This document shows positions 8,859-17,052 of a DNA stretch of 64,000 bases, piece by piece (position 1 is the stretch's first letter; every line of letters begins with the position of its first letter). Where the stretch lies: assembly GCA_934462925.1 (NCBI GenBank), contig CAKSIT010000003.1, forward strand, positions 161,294-225,293, read 5' to 3'. The stretch comes from an uncultured Oscillospiraceae bacterium. GTDB lineage: Bacteria > Bacillota > Clostridia > Oscillospirales > Ruminococcaceae. The position numbers and the translations under genes were made by a program. The notes beneath the pieces are model-generated. The model did no database searches, was not told the DNA's origin, and was given only the letters and a program-made list of their open reading frames with translations.

Positions 8859-9276
8859 TGAAAAGGTAATGGACCACTTTACTCACCCGAGGAACGTCGG
8901 CACGATTGAGAACGCAGACGGCGTAGGCGAGGTCGGAAACGCAAAGTGCGGGGATATCATGAAGATATTCCTTAAGATAAACGACGGTATAATTGACGAC
9001 GTTAAGTTCAGCACGTTTGGGTGCGGCTCTGCGATTGCAAGCAGCAGCATGGCTACCGAGATGATAAAGGGCAAGCCTGTGTCCGAGGCGCTGGAGCTTA
9101 CCAACAAGGCAGTTGTGGAGGCTCTTGACGGGCTTCCCGCGCACAAGCTGCACTGTTCGGTGCTTGCCGAGGAAGCGGTAAAGGCAGCAGTTAAGGACTA
9201 CTACGACAAGAACGGCATTGCCTACGACCCCGCTATGTTCGCTGAAAAGCACGACTGCGAGCATTGCGGCGAATAA
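8848..9276 (+). CDS. nifU: NifU/IscU-type Fe-S cluster scaffold
   Basis: 142 residues. It accepts sulfur from NifS and assembles clusters. The conserved scaffold residues are visible: GNAKCGD (Cys34 with the neighbouring Asp), FGCGSAIASSS and LHCSVLAEEA. A C-terminal extension ends HDCEHCGE, adding an extra Cys-x2-Cys pair that is common in clostridial NifU-like proteins. The ATG at 8848 sits inside the end of nifS, preceded by AGGAGGGAAAG; a longer upstream frame has no better start. The transcript runs on into a terminator that has been duplicated around a small mobile element. Confidence 0.94.
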   Translation: MLYSEKVMDHFTHPRNVGTIENADGVGEVGNAKCGDIMKIFLKINDGIIDDVKFSTFGCGSAIASSSMATEMIKGKPVSEALELTNKAVVEALDGLPAHKLHCSVLAEEAVKAAVKDYYDKNGIAYDPAMFAEKHDCEHCGE

Positions 9277-9399
9277 GTCCATAAATAAATTTCCCCGCCG
9301 AGTTACAGGGAACATCAAAGGAATATAGTCGCAAACCCGCATTACAAAAGGAATTGTAGTGCCGCATAAACAACGAAGACCATACCAAAACCAATAATA

Positions 9400-9426
9400 A
9401 GGACGCTTTTCATTAAAAGGCGTCCT
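9400..9426. repeat. duplicated terminator hairpin, left copy (flank of element A)
   Basis: 27 bases, AGGACGC...GCGTCCT hairpin, identical to 9637-9663. Only the right-hand copy retains the T-run, so the left copy is the duplication made when element A entered the nifU terminator. The bases 9277-9399 before it hold no recognisable gene. Confidence 0.85.
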
Positions 9427-9636
9427 CAGACCGTCGAAAAACCCCCATACGGGGGTTTCCCGACGGGACATCCGCACTGCGCGCACGGCTGCGTAAGCGT
9501 AGCGTCGCTTACACACTTGTGCGGATAGAAGTGTTTTTTGCCTCAGCCAGGCCGACGCAGTCGCCTTTAGCCCGAGGCAAAAAAAGTGATTTCAAAGCCC
9601 GCATACGCGGGCAAGATTGACTTTTTCAACAGACTG
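9427..9636 (+). mobile_element. non-coding terminal-inverted-repeat element, copy A
   Basis: 210 bases without an open frame. The left end is CAGACCGTCGAAAAA and the right end, read inverted, is CAGTCTGTTGAAAAA (12 of 15 identical). It is bounded on both sides by a perfect 27-base direct repeat that is a terminator hairpin. Blocks shared with copies B, C and D are ACATCCGCACTGCGCGCACGG-like, GTGCGGATAGAAGTG and GATTTCAAAGCCCGC. Nearly all of its length folds into stems, such as CCCCCATACGGGGG. Its small size and lack of genes make it a MITE-like passenger that would need a transposase supplied in trans. Confidence 0.8.
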
Positions 9637-9663
9637 AGGACGCTTTTCATTAAAAGGCGTCCT
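9637..9663 (+). terminator. intrinsic terminator after nifU (right copy of the duplication)
   Basis: GGACGCCTTTT-type stem (AGGACGC paired with GCGTCCT, inner AAAAG/CTTTT), followed directly by TTTTTT. It is the copy that still has the T-run. Confidence 0.8.
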
Positions 9664-9761
9664 TTTTTCTATATATTGCACAAAGGCGAATCCGCGCCCG
9701 TAACAAATCCGCGCCGCGGGGCATACTATAGTGCAGTACATACCGAAAGGAGAACAATGCT

Positions 9762-11585
9762 ATGTGCGGAATTGCGGGAGAGATAAGCTTCAGGCGCGAT
9801 ATGCGCGAGATGAAGGAAACGGTGCAGAAAATGAGCAGCGTGCTTACGCCGCGCGGACCTGACGCGCAGGGGCTGTTCAGCGGGGAAAACGCCTGCATGG
9901 CGCACCGCCGCCTTATTGTAATAGACCCCGAAAACGGCGTTCAGCCTATGTCCAGCGGGGAGTTCACGATAGTGTACAACGGCGAGCTTTACAACACCTC
10001 GGAGCTTCGCACGGAGCTTGCAAAGCGCGGGTGGAAGTTCACGGGACACTCTGACACGGAGGTAGTGCTTAAGTCGTATATCGAGTACGGTGAGGACTGC
10101 CTGCGGCTGTTCAACGGAATATTCGCGTTTGCGGTGTGGGACAGCGGCAGGCGCGAGCTGTTCCTTGCGCGCGACAGGATAGGCGTAAAGCCGCTGTTTT
10201 ACTCGCTTACGGAAAAGGGGATAGCGTTCGCATCGGAGATAAAGGCGCTGCTGCTTCACCCCGAGGTAAAGCCCGTTGTGACTGAGGAGGGCATGGCGCA
10301 GGTAATGCTTGCCGGTCCTGCGCGCTTTGTCGGCAGCGGCGTTTTCCGCGACATAAGCGACCTGCCTGCGGCGTGCTGCGCGCGCTTCGGCGAGAACGGC
10401 TTTACGCAGCGGCGCTACTGGAGCGTAAAGGCGAAGCCGCATACCGAAAGCCTTGAGGAAACCACGGAACACTTGCGCGGGCTTATCACGGACGCCGTGC
10501 GGCGGCAGCTTGTAAGCGACGTGCCGCTCTGCTGCCTTCTTTCGGGCGGACTTGACAGCAGCGTGATTTCGGCGATTGCCGCAAAGGAGTACGCGGCGCA
10601 CGGCAAAAAGCTTTCCACATGGTCAATCGATTACAGGCACAACCACGAAAACTTTAAGGCGAGCCTTTTCCAGCCCGACGAGGACGCGCCGTGGGTGCGC
10701 CGCATGGCGGAATACATCGGTTCGGACCACACGGACGTTGTGCTTGACACGCCCGCGCTCGCCGACGCGCTAACCGACGCCGCCCTTGCGCGCGACCTGC
10801 CCGGCATGGCTGACGTGGACAGCTCGCTGTGGCTGTTTTGCCGCGAGATAAAAAAGCGCTTTACAGTAGCGCTGAGCGGCGAATGCGCAGACGAGATATT
10901 CGGCGGTTACCCGTGGTATCACCGCAGGGAGGTGCTGTTCTACGACGGCTTCCCGTGGGCTACGTCTGTACCCGAGCGGGCGGCGTTCCTTAAAAAGCCC
11001 ATGTCGCCCGCCGAGGCCGAGGCGTTTATTCGCCGCCCGTACAGCGAGTGCATAGCGCGCACCGACTATCTCCCCACGGACGGGGACTACGAGCGGAGAA
11101 TGCGCGAGATGTTCATGCTGAACCTTGATTACTTTATGGCGACGCTGCTGGACCGCAAGGACCGCATGAGCATGGCGCACGGGCTGGAGGTGCGCGTTCC
11201 GTTCTGCGACTACAGGCTTGTTGAGTACGCGTACAATATCCCGTGGGAGATGAAGTCGTACAACGGCAGGGAAAAGGGGCTTGTAAGGCTTGCAATGCAG
11301 GGTATACTCCCCGACGACGTTTTATGGCGCAAAAAAAGCCCCTACCCCAAAACGCACAACCCGACGTACGCGGCGCTGCTGTCCGAGCGGCTTAAAAAGC
11401 TCCTTGACGGCGACTGCCGCCTGACCGAAGCGGTAAACGCCGACGCGCTGCGCAAATTCGTGGATTCGCAGGGAGAGAGCTTCACCAAAAACTGGTATGG
11501 ACAGCTTATGACAGTCCCGCAGATTTACGCGTATTTCCTGCAGCTTGAAACGTGGCTCAGGGAGTACAATGTAGTGCTTGCATAA
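9762..11585 (+). CDS. asnB: asparagine synthase, glutamine-hydrolysing
   Basis: 607 residues, full length. It makes asparagine from aspartate, glutamine and ATP. The N-terminal Ntn glutaminase begins MCGIAG, with the nucleophile Cys2; the RGPDA and VYNGE glutamine-binding motifs follow. The synthetase domain has the PP-loop LLSGGLDSS near residue 262 and the ECADEIFGGYP motif near residue 370. Ends with YFLQLETWLREY. The ATG follows GAAAGGAGAACAATGCT. It is a single-gene unit with its own terminator; its promoter lies in the 100 bases after element A, but no clear consensus is visible. Confidence 0.95.
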   Translation: MCGIAGEISFRRDMREMKETVQKMSSVLTPRGPDAQGLFSGENACMAHRRLIVIDPENGVQPMSSGEFTIVYNGELYNTSELRTELAKRGWKFTGHSDTEVVLKSYIEYGEDCLRLFNGIFAFAVWDSGRRELFLARDRIGVKPLFYSLTEKGIAFASEIKALLLHPEVKPVVTEEGMAQVMLAGPARFVGSGVFRDISDLPAACCARFGENGFTQRRYWSVKAKPHTESLEETTEHLRGLITDAVRRQLVSDVPLCCLLSGGLDSSVISAIAAKEYAAHGKKLSTWSIDYRHNHENFKASLFQPDEDAPWVRRMAEYIGSDHTDVVLDTPALADALTDAALARDLPGMADVDSSLWLFCREIKKRFTVALSGECADEIFGGYPWYHRREVLFYDGFPWATSVPERAAFLKKPMSPAEAEAFIRRPYSECIARTDYLPTDGDYERRMREMFMLNLDYFMATLLDRKDRMSMAHGLEVRVPFCDYRLVEYAYNIPWEMKSYNGREKGLVRLAMQGILPDDVLWRKKSPYPKTHNPTYAALLSERLKKLLDGDCRLTEAVNADALRKFVDSQGESFTKNWYGQLMTVPQIYAYFLQLETWLREYNVVLA

Positions 11586-11590
11586 AAACG

Positions 11591-11623
11591 GCTCTGCTGC
11601 GCAAACCGCGCAGCAGAGCTTTT
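11591..11623 (+). terminator. intrinsic terminator of asnB
   Basis: GCTCTGCTGCGC (11591-11602) pairs perfectly with GCGCAGCAGAGC (11608-11619), followed by TTTT. The 210 bases after it, up to 11834, are comparatively AT-rich with no supported gene. Confidence 0.85.
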
Positions 11624-11834
11624 GCTAGGGGATTTGCTGCGGTTAACGTCATGGCGAGGGAAAAGCATATAGCGGCGTGTTTGTGTGAGTCAATTACTGT
11701 ATAATACACGGAGCTATATGAGTGGTTTAAGAATGCAGGAAAACTGAAGCAATGAGGAGAATACAAACGTTGAAATTTCCATGAAAATAGAATTGCTATA
11801 AGCTCCATGCATAAAAACAGAGCGCTTTTTGTTA

Positions 11835-11863
11835 TTGACATTTGAATTTTGTTGTGGTATACT
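11835..11863 (+). promoter_or_regulatory. promoter of the MazG-like/helicase operon
   Basis: TTGACA (11835-11840), 17 bases, TATACT (11858-11863). It sits 33 bases upstream of the MazG-like start, which has AAGGAGAG as ribosome-binding site. This makes the pair an independently transcribed operon. Confidence 0.85.
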
Positions 11864-11895
11864 AAAAGTATCAAATTATTGTAAGGAGAGTCGTA

Positions 11896-12213
11896 ATGTC
11901 AGAGATTATCCACAACAAACTGGTTCGCAATAATATCCCCCAAATAATAGAAGCGGCGGGAAAGCAGGCTGTAACGCGTGTGCTGTCCGATGAGGAATAC
12001 CTTGCGGAGCTTGACAGAAAGCTTACCGAGGAGTGCGCCGAGTATCAGGCGGACAAAAACGTTGAGGAGCTGGCGGACGTGCTTGAGGTGCTGTATGCCA
12101 TTGCCGCGGCGCGCGGGTACTCCGTGCAGGAGCTGGAGCGCATAAGGGCGGCAAAGGCGGAAAAGCGCGGCGGATTTGCGGACAGGATATTCCTTGAAAA
12201 AGTAGTCGAGTGA
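11896..12213 (+). CDS. MazG-like all-alpha NTP pyrophosphohydrolase
   Basis: 105 residues. The opening NKLVRNNIP and the EE-C-A-E ... ELADVLEVLYA metal-binding helices are typical of the phosphoribosyl-ATP pyrophosphatase-like/MazG-like nucleotide pyrophosphohydrolase family. It should hydrolyse an NTP to NMP and pyrophosphate; the true substrate is unknown. Its stop overlaps the GTG start of the nuclease-helicase gene by four bases, so the two are translationally coupled. Together with the own promoter and the neighbouring phage debris this suggests a two-gene defence module, which is inference. A second, full-length MazG is encoded at 58160-58951, so this copy is not the housekeeping one. 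Confidence 0.82.
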   Translation: MSEIIHNKLVRNNIPQIIEAAGKQAVTRVLSDEEYLAELDRKLTEECAEYQADKNVEELADVLEVLYAIAAARGYSVQELERIRAAKAEKRGGFADRIFLEKVVE

Positions 12214-14495
12214 CGGTGGCTGTAATGAAAAACGATTATCGCTCCGCTTCGGGCAGCGCCGCAGAGGACCTGTTCATAGAGCTTTTCTGCGATACTTTCG
12301 GCGCTGAAAAGGCAGGGTATCTCTACACACAGTATCACTTCTGCGACATTTACCAGAACGACCGCTATGCGGATTTTTTTATAGAAAACGGCTCGCAGAA
12401 AATCGCCATTGAGATAGACGACGAGGCTTCGCACAACCCAAGGCTTGTAAGCGAGAACAAATTTTACGACGACCTGCTCAAGCAGAACAGTATGATTCAT
12501 CTCGGCTGGGATGTGTACCGCTGGGCTGTAAGGCAAATGCAGCTACAGCCCGAAGCCGTAAAGGATGAGCTGCGCCTTTTCGTGGGGACTAACCCCGCGT
12601 TCCGCGAAGCTGCGGATTACCTGCCCGAGCAGCGCGGTAAGGCGCTCGACGGCGCAAGCCTTGAGCTTAAGGAGCATCAGAAGCAGGCGCTCGCGGCTCT
12701 TGCTGAAATGCGTGCGCGGCATGAAACCATAGCGCTTTTGTACCACGCTACCGGTACGGGAAAGACTGTAACCGCCGTGTCCGACGCCAGACGCTTCGGC
12801 GGCAGAACGCTGTTTCTTGCGCATACGCACGAGCTTGTCGAGCAGGCATATCATACCTTTACGAGCCTGTGGAGCGAGGTTGCCGTCGGCAGATTTACCG
12901 ACGGAATAAAAGAACCCGCAGCGTTCGTTGTATGCGGTGGAATACAGAGCGTTGCGCTTAATCTCGAGCTGTTCCGCGAAACGGATTTCGACTACCTTAT
13001 CATTGACGAGGCGCATCATGCCGCAGCGGAAACCTATCAAAAGGTTCTCGGATATTTCAAGCCGAAATTTACGCTTGGACTTACTGCAACGCCCGAGCGC
13101 GCAGACGATAAGGATATCCTCGCGATATTCAGAAACACCGCGCATCGCCTTGACATTCAGACGGCGGTTGAAATAGGCGAGCTTGTACCCGTGCGCTGCA
13201 TTCGCATACATACAAATATTGACCTTACAAAGGTTCGCTTCAACAGCGTTCAGTACAACATACGCGACCTTGAAAGCAAAATATATGTTCCCGAGCGCAA
13301 CACGCTCATTGTCGATACGTTCATGGATTATGTAAGGGACAGGCGCACGGTAATTTTCTGCGCGAGCGTTAAGCACGCCGAGCAGATAGCGGAGATGATA
13401 CGCGCCCGCGGAGCTGCCGCCGTGGCGGTATCGGGCAGCATGAAGTCGTCTGAGCGGCGGGAGTTCCTTGATAAATTTGCAAATGGCGCGATAAAGGCGC
13501 TGTGCGCCTGCGACCTGCTCAACGAGGGCTGGGACTGCCCTGAAACCGAAGTGCTTTTCATGGCGCGCCCCACTATGTCAAAGGTGCTGTACACGCAGCA
13601 GCTTGGCAGGGGAATGCGCCTTGCCGACGGGAAAAAGGAGCTGCTCGTGTTTGATTTTGTTGACAACGCGAGTCAGTATAATATGCCGTACTCGATGTAC
13701 CGCCTGTTCAGGCTCAAAGAGTATCGCCCCGGCAAGCTTGTCCTCGCAAAGCAGGCAGAACGCGAAGCTGACGAAGCGCTGTACGCGCGCGGCGAAAAGC
13801 CCGATGCGCTCGTTGACTTCCCCGTGAGCGCAACGGATTACGAGGCGGTAGACATCTTCAACTGGCAGGAAGAAGCGGCGGGAATGCTCTCGCAGATGGA
13901 GTTCGTTCGCAGGGTTGACGTTCAGTCGGAAACGGTGGAGAAGTATATTCGCGATGGGCTGATAATTCCCGACCTTGTCGTGCCGATGAGCGAACACAGG
14001 GTTTTCAGGTATTTCAGGGAGGATACGCTGCTTTCGGCGGCGGAGAGGTATGGCTGGCAGGTAATTAACGATGAGAACCGCAAGCTGCTGTTCATGGATA
14101 TGGTGCGGCAGATGGACATGAGCTATTCTTACAAGCCCGTGCTGCTTAAGGCGATTCTTGCGAATGCGGACAGCAAGGGCAGGATAAAACTGGACGATAT
14201 CACGGCGTATTTCCGCGGCTTCTATGAGGACCGCCGCGAGCGCGGGCTTGCTGTGGAAAAGCCGAAAAGCATTTTCGCACGCGGCGATTACACGGACAAA
14301 GAGGCGCAGCGAAATATTCTCGCAAATCCGTTTAAGCGCTTTGAGGATATGCAGATGCTCCGTCACACAAAAACGCTCGGCATTGTCGAGGTCGAGCCTA
14401 CTGTCTGGAAAGCGCTTACCAATGACGATAAGGCGGAAATAGCGGATATCTGCGACAGAAAGCTTTCGGAATACTATTCGCGGTTCAGCAGATAG
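12210..14495 (+). CDS. superfamily 2 helicase with N-terminal nuclease-like domain
   Basis: 761 residues. The first 130 residues contain ADFFI...IAIEIDDEASH, which resembles a PD-(D/E)xK or DUF559/Vsr-like nuclease core. The helicase follows: Walker A GTGKT with Lys185, DEAH-box at Asp266 (IIDEAHHAA), TATPER, and the C-terminal RecA domain with LLNEGWDCP and QQLGRGMR (Arg finger). The last 250 residues are not recognised. The architecture matches the type III restriction/ResIII-like helicases found in phage defence systems. The start is uncertain: GTG at 12210 overlaps the upstream stop, while an ATG at 12225 is also in frame; neither has a strong ribosome-binding site. No methyltransferase gene is nearby. 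Confidence 0.85.
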   Translation: MTVAVMKNDYRSASGSAAEDLFIELFCDTFGAEKAGYLYTQYHFCDIYQNDRYADFFIENGSQKIAIEIDDEASHNPRLVSENKFYDDLLKQNSMIHLGWDVYRWAVRQMQLQPEAVKDELRLFVGTNPAFREAADYLPEQRGKALDGASLELKEHQKQALAALAEMRARHETIALLYHATGTGKTVTAVSDARRFGGRTLFLAHTHELVEQAYHTFTSLWSEVAVGRFTDGIKEPAAFVVCGGIQSVALNLELFRETDFDYLIIDEAHHAAAETYQKVLGYFKPKFTLGLTATPERADDKDILAIFRNTAHRLDIQTAVEIGELVPVRCIRIHTNIDLTKVRFNSVQYNIRDLESKIYVPERNTLIVDTFMDYVRDRRTVIFCASVKHAEQIAEMIRARGAAAVAVSGSMKSSERREFLDKFANGAIKALCACDLLNEGWDCPETEVLFMARPTMSKVLYTQQLGRGMRLADGKKELLVFDFVDNASQYNMPYSMYRLFRLKEYRPGKLVLAKQAEREADEALYARGEKPDALVDFPVSATDYEAVDIFNWQEEAAGMLSQMEFVRRVDVQSETVEKYIRDGLIIPDLVVPMSEHRVFRYFREDTLLSAAERYGWQVINDENRKLLFMDMVRQMDMSYSYKPVLLKAILANADSKGRIKLDDITAYFRGFYEDRRERGLAVEKPKSIFARGDYTDKEAQRNILANPFKRFEDMQMLRHTKTLGIVEVEPTVWKALTNDDKAEIADICDRKLSEYYSRFSR

Positions 14496-14578
14496 GAAAA
14501 TGCTGCGTGTAAATAAGGCAATGAGCCTATTGCCATGAGGCAGGGTATTATATTGATACTACTTTGATGGTAAATGCT

Positions 14579-14776
14579 AAGAGTTTTAGCGAAGAAAAAG
14601 AATGGCAGAGAGCTATTGTTGAGGATAAGAAAATATTTTGCTGGAAATAACCGACAGATTACAGCGATAATGCACCGGCAGAAGTTTTGGCAAAGAGCCT
14701 AGCGGAGTACGTTAAAATCCCGGCTGATTTTTCAAAAAACCAACAGGGCTTCCCTTTAAAAAACCATGTGCTATAA
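14579..14776 (+). pseudogene. degenerate gene fragment
   Basis: One frame encodes KSFSEEKEWQRAI and, after an in-frame stop at 14648-14650, continues with SDNAPAEVLAKSLAEYVK before stopping near 14770. The coding look on both sides of a stop suggests a decayed gene; the first part vaguely recalls DUF2971-type proteins. The rest of 14496-14798 holds nothing I can support. Composition is more AT-rich than the flanking chromosome, in keeping with accessory DNA. Confidence 0.3.
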
Positions 14777-14798
14777 TATATCCATAGAGGTGATTCAT

Positions 14799-14969
14799 AT
14801 GGCATTTACGAGAATAAACGAAATAACCCCGAACGGCGGTGAGTATTCGGAAATACATTTTCTTGACAGCGATAACAACGAGGTTGAGGAAAAATTCGCG
14901 ACAAATTGTGTTATTCGTGAATGCACAAGCGATGGCACTGTTATCAGAGAAACATGGGCTAGGCTGTGA
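14799..14969 (+). CDS. small hypothetical protein (phage-like)
   Basis: 56 residues beginning MAFTRINEITPNGG. The ATG at 14799 follows AGAGGTGATTCAT, a good ribosome-binding site, and a TATAAT box lies at 14772-14777. No domain is recognised; it is polar with an acidic middle. A hairpin with a T-run follows its stop. It sits at the left edge of the prophage remnant. Confidence 0.5.
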   Translation: MAFTRINEITPNGGEYSEIHFLDSDNNEVEEKFATNCVIRECTSDGTVIRETWARL

Positions 14970-14980
14970 CAGCACAACTT

Positions 14981-15012
14981 AAAAAAGCAAGGCGCTCTTC
15001 GGGGTGCTTTTT
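14981..15012 (+). terminator. terminator in the prophage remnant
   Basis: AAAGCA pairs with TGCTTT around GGCGCTC..., followed by a T-run. It is one of several similar short hairpins that each precede a ribosome-binding site in this region. Confidence 0.6.
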
Positions 15013-15035
15013 CGTTTATTTGAAAGGAGTCCGAA

Positions 15036-15101
15036 ATGCACCACTATCTTAGCGTATACGCTGAAAAAGGCATAAGGTATGCTGAAGCATGGTTTAGATA
15101 G
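15036..15101 (+). pseudogene. 21-residue reading frame, probably a truncated phage gene
   Basis: ATG at 15036 after TGAAAGGAGTCCGAA, a very good ribosome-binding site, but the frame closes at 15099 after 21 residues (MHHYLSVYAEKGIRY...). A strong start with so short a product suggests the 5' stub of a deleted phage gene. Confidence 0.35.
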
Positions 15102-15150
15102 ACCTGTTAGGCAGAAGCTTCTTCTTTTTATGAAAGCACAGAAGAATATG

Positions 15151-15183
15151 AGCGCCATGCAGCAATGCACGGCGCTTTTTTTT
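15151..15183 (+). terminator. terminator at the junction before the toxin fragment
   Basis: AGCGCC..TGC paired with GCA..GGCGCT, then eight T. It lies inside the open frame that runs into the toxin fragment, which argues that the first residues of that frame are not natural coding sequence. Confidence 0.75.
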
Positions 15184-16386
15184 GCCTCGCAGCCGACGCT
15201 CGGCTTGCAGACGATATCTGCCGCGAGTAGCTTCTTGCCTGCAAAGACGGTGCAGGAGGCGCAGGAGTACGCGGGCAAGTTCATTGAACAGCGGCTCGGG
15301 GATAAGACGTTCAAGGGCGCGGCTGATTTCAAGGGCGTTTCCGTTGAAAATGCGAACGACATAAACCGCGCGCTTTCGGACGTTTTTGAACAATACGATA
15401 TACCGAAAATCAGCGGTATTAAGGCTATCGACCCGACTTCCGCAAAGGGAAAGAAAATATTCTCGAGCGCTGACGCGGTTATGGCGTATTCTCCCGTTGA
15501 GCATGGCGTTTACATAAACAAAGCCGTCCTTAAGAATCCCGAAGCGCTTGCGGCGTACAACAGGCAGGCGCAGGAAGCATGGGACACTGTTATGAGCAAC
15601 ATAGACGGACTGTCGGGCGCGCAGCGCGAGATAGCTATGCGGTACAAACAGGCGGGGCGCTCTCTTGTGGGGGACGGCTCTGCGCATGACTATTTCGTTC
15701 ATGAAATGGGACACCACATACAATGGGAAGCGTTCGACGCCAAAACCAACAACGCTATCGGCTCGCGCATGAGCGAGTACGCGGGTAAAATTTCGGGGTA
15801 CGCTACGGCGAGCAAGTCGGAATACTTTGCGGAGAGCTTCGCGGCGTTCAAGAAAGGCGAGTTCGACAAGCTCGACCCCGAATTTGTTTCGTTTATGCGC
15901 GGTAAGGCTCTTGACAAATCCGGCGGAAGTGGTATAATTAAGTTAAGCAGTAAATTTGTAAATCCCACCGACCCGCTTTACACCAATTCCAATAAGATAA
16001 AGCCAGTAAAAGGTTACGGAGATATCATCATTCACGGTTCGCCGGACAGCTTGCTGATAAACGGTCTGAACGGAGAGCAGTGGGAATACGGCGCAAAGGA
16101 AGCTGCCGAAATGATACGCAATTCTCGCGAGTTCCACGGGCAGCCGATACGCTTGGTATCCTGCCAGACCGGCGCAAAGAAAAACGGCATAGCACAGCAG
16201 ATAGCCGATGAGTTGGGCGTTGAGGTCATGGCTCCTACCGAGATTGCAAATGTTGATATCGACGGTGAAATATTCCTCAGTGACAACGGAGAGCTTGCAG
16301 AGATCTGGAACACCAGTTCTGCAGAGGAACGAAAGACCATTCGCCCGACAGGTGAATGGAAAGTATTCAAGCCAAACAAGAGGTGA
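15184..16386 (+). pseudogene. C-terminal part of a phage MuF-type toxin: zincin plus C80-like peptidase domain
   Basis: About 400 residues are readable; the frame is open back to 15079 but only by crossing a terminator, so the N-terminus (presumably the head-morphogenesis part) is lost. A metalloprotease-like motif HEMGHHIQWEAF with a downstream EYFAESFAAF glutamate marks a zincin domain (bases about 15700-15850). The last 130 residues carry GDIIIHGSP and, about 45 residues later, RLVSCQTG, the His and Cys arrangement of C80-like self-cleaving peptidase domains in polymorphic toxins. Immediate neighbours are a candidate immunity gene and a phage scaffold gene, which fits a MuF-linked toxin. 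Family calls are from motifs only. Confidence 0.6.
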
Positions 16387-16391
16387 TAAAT

Positions 16392-16703
16392 ATGACAAGG
16401 CTTTGTAACTACACGGAGTATGGCTCTAGCAGCGGTATTTCCATGAGAGAGAATTTCACAAATAAGCCCTACAAGGGGAAAGACAAGATAGTATCTTATC
16501 TGAAAAGCAAGGGTAAGCAGACTATGGTACGCATGGAGATGGCAAAAGACAGACTCACAGGCGAAAGAATAAAGGAGATGCACAGCCTTGAATTATTTAC
16601 CGACGGTGAATATTCATGGTGGAGCGACCTTGCATACCATGTAGAGAAGTACAATCTCAGGCTCCCGAAAGAGTTCGAGGAACACGTCCTGAACAGCAAA
16701 TAA
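16392..16703 (+). CDS. small protein behind the toxin, candidate immunity protein
   Basis: 103 residues starting at the ATG at 16392, five bases after the toxin stop region with AGAGGTGATAAAT as ribosome-binding site. No domain is recognised; it is soluble, with Trp-Trp and charged residues (GEYSWWSDLAYHVEKYN). Position directly behind a polymorphic-toxin C-terminus, small size and coupling suggest an immunity role. An alternative is an ordinary phage accessory protein. A strong terminator closes the unit. Confidence 0.5.
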   Translation: MTRLCNYTEYGSSSGISMRENFTNKPYKGKDKIVSYLKSKGKQTMVRMEMAKDRLTGERIKEMHSLELFTDGEYSWWSDLAYHVEKYNLRLPKEFEEHVLNSK

Positions 16704-16706
16704 TTA

Positions 16707-16736
16707 AAAGCACCCTGCGCCAAACAGGGTGCTTTT
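16707..16736 (+). terminator. intrinsic terminator behind the candidate immunity gene
   Basis: AAAAGCACCCTG pairs with CAGGGTGCTTTTT around CGCCAAA; T-run included in the stem end. It can work in both directions. Confidence 0.85.
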
Positions 16737-16751
16737 TCATTCCAATAACCA

Positions 16752-16776
16752 AGCGCTCCGATGGGGCGCTATTTTT
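16752..16776 (+). terminator. short AGCGC hairpin with T-run
   Basis: AGCGCTCCGATGGGGCGCT followed by ATTTTTA, 20 bases upstream of the ribosome-binding site of the next small gene. Confidence 0.6.
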
Positions 16777-16798
16777 ATGCCCGAAAGGAGGTGCCGAC

Positions 16799-16945
16799 AT
16801 GGTTTCAACGCTTATTCTGCTTTATGCGCTCAACACATCAGGGACTATTCCCGAGGGCTGTTTTATCGCAGCATGGGTGCTGGCTTCGGTCGAACTTGTT
16901 ATAAGAATACTCGCGGGGCTTGCAAAAATGAATGATAAGAAATAA
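16799..16945 (+). CDS. small two-helix membrane protein (phage-like)
   Basis: 48 residues from the ATG at 16799, after GAAAGGAGGTGCCGAC. Two hydrophobic stretches (LILLYALNTSG and CFIAAWVLASVELVIRIL) and a short basic tail (KMNDKK). Size, position between the MuF-type fragment and the scaffold, and the hairpin on each side suit a phage accessory membrane peptide. Function is unknown. Confidence 0.5.
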   Translation: MVSTLILLYALNTSGTIPEGCFIAAWVLASVELVIRILAGLAKMNDKK

Positions 16946-16947
16946 TC

Positions 16948-16978
16948 AAGCGCTATGCGATAAGCACGGCGCTTTTTT
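16948..16978 (+). terminator. terminator behind the small membrane protein
   Basis: AAGCGC pairs with GCGCTT around TATGCGATAAGCAC, followed by TTTTTT. Confidence 0.65.
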
Positions 16979-17052
16979 ATTGTCCGAAACACGCTGACGA
17001 CACTAAAAGCCCGCGCGGAAAACAGTCATACGGACGTTAAACGGAGGTAACA

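Noticed and set aside
9427..9636. The small elements as remains of a coding insertion sequence
   Set aside because: None of the copies contains a transposase-like frame or conserved coding pattern; what is conserved is stems and ends.
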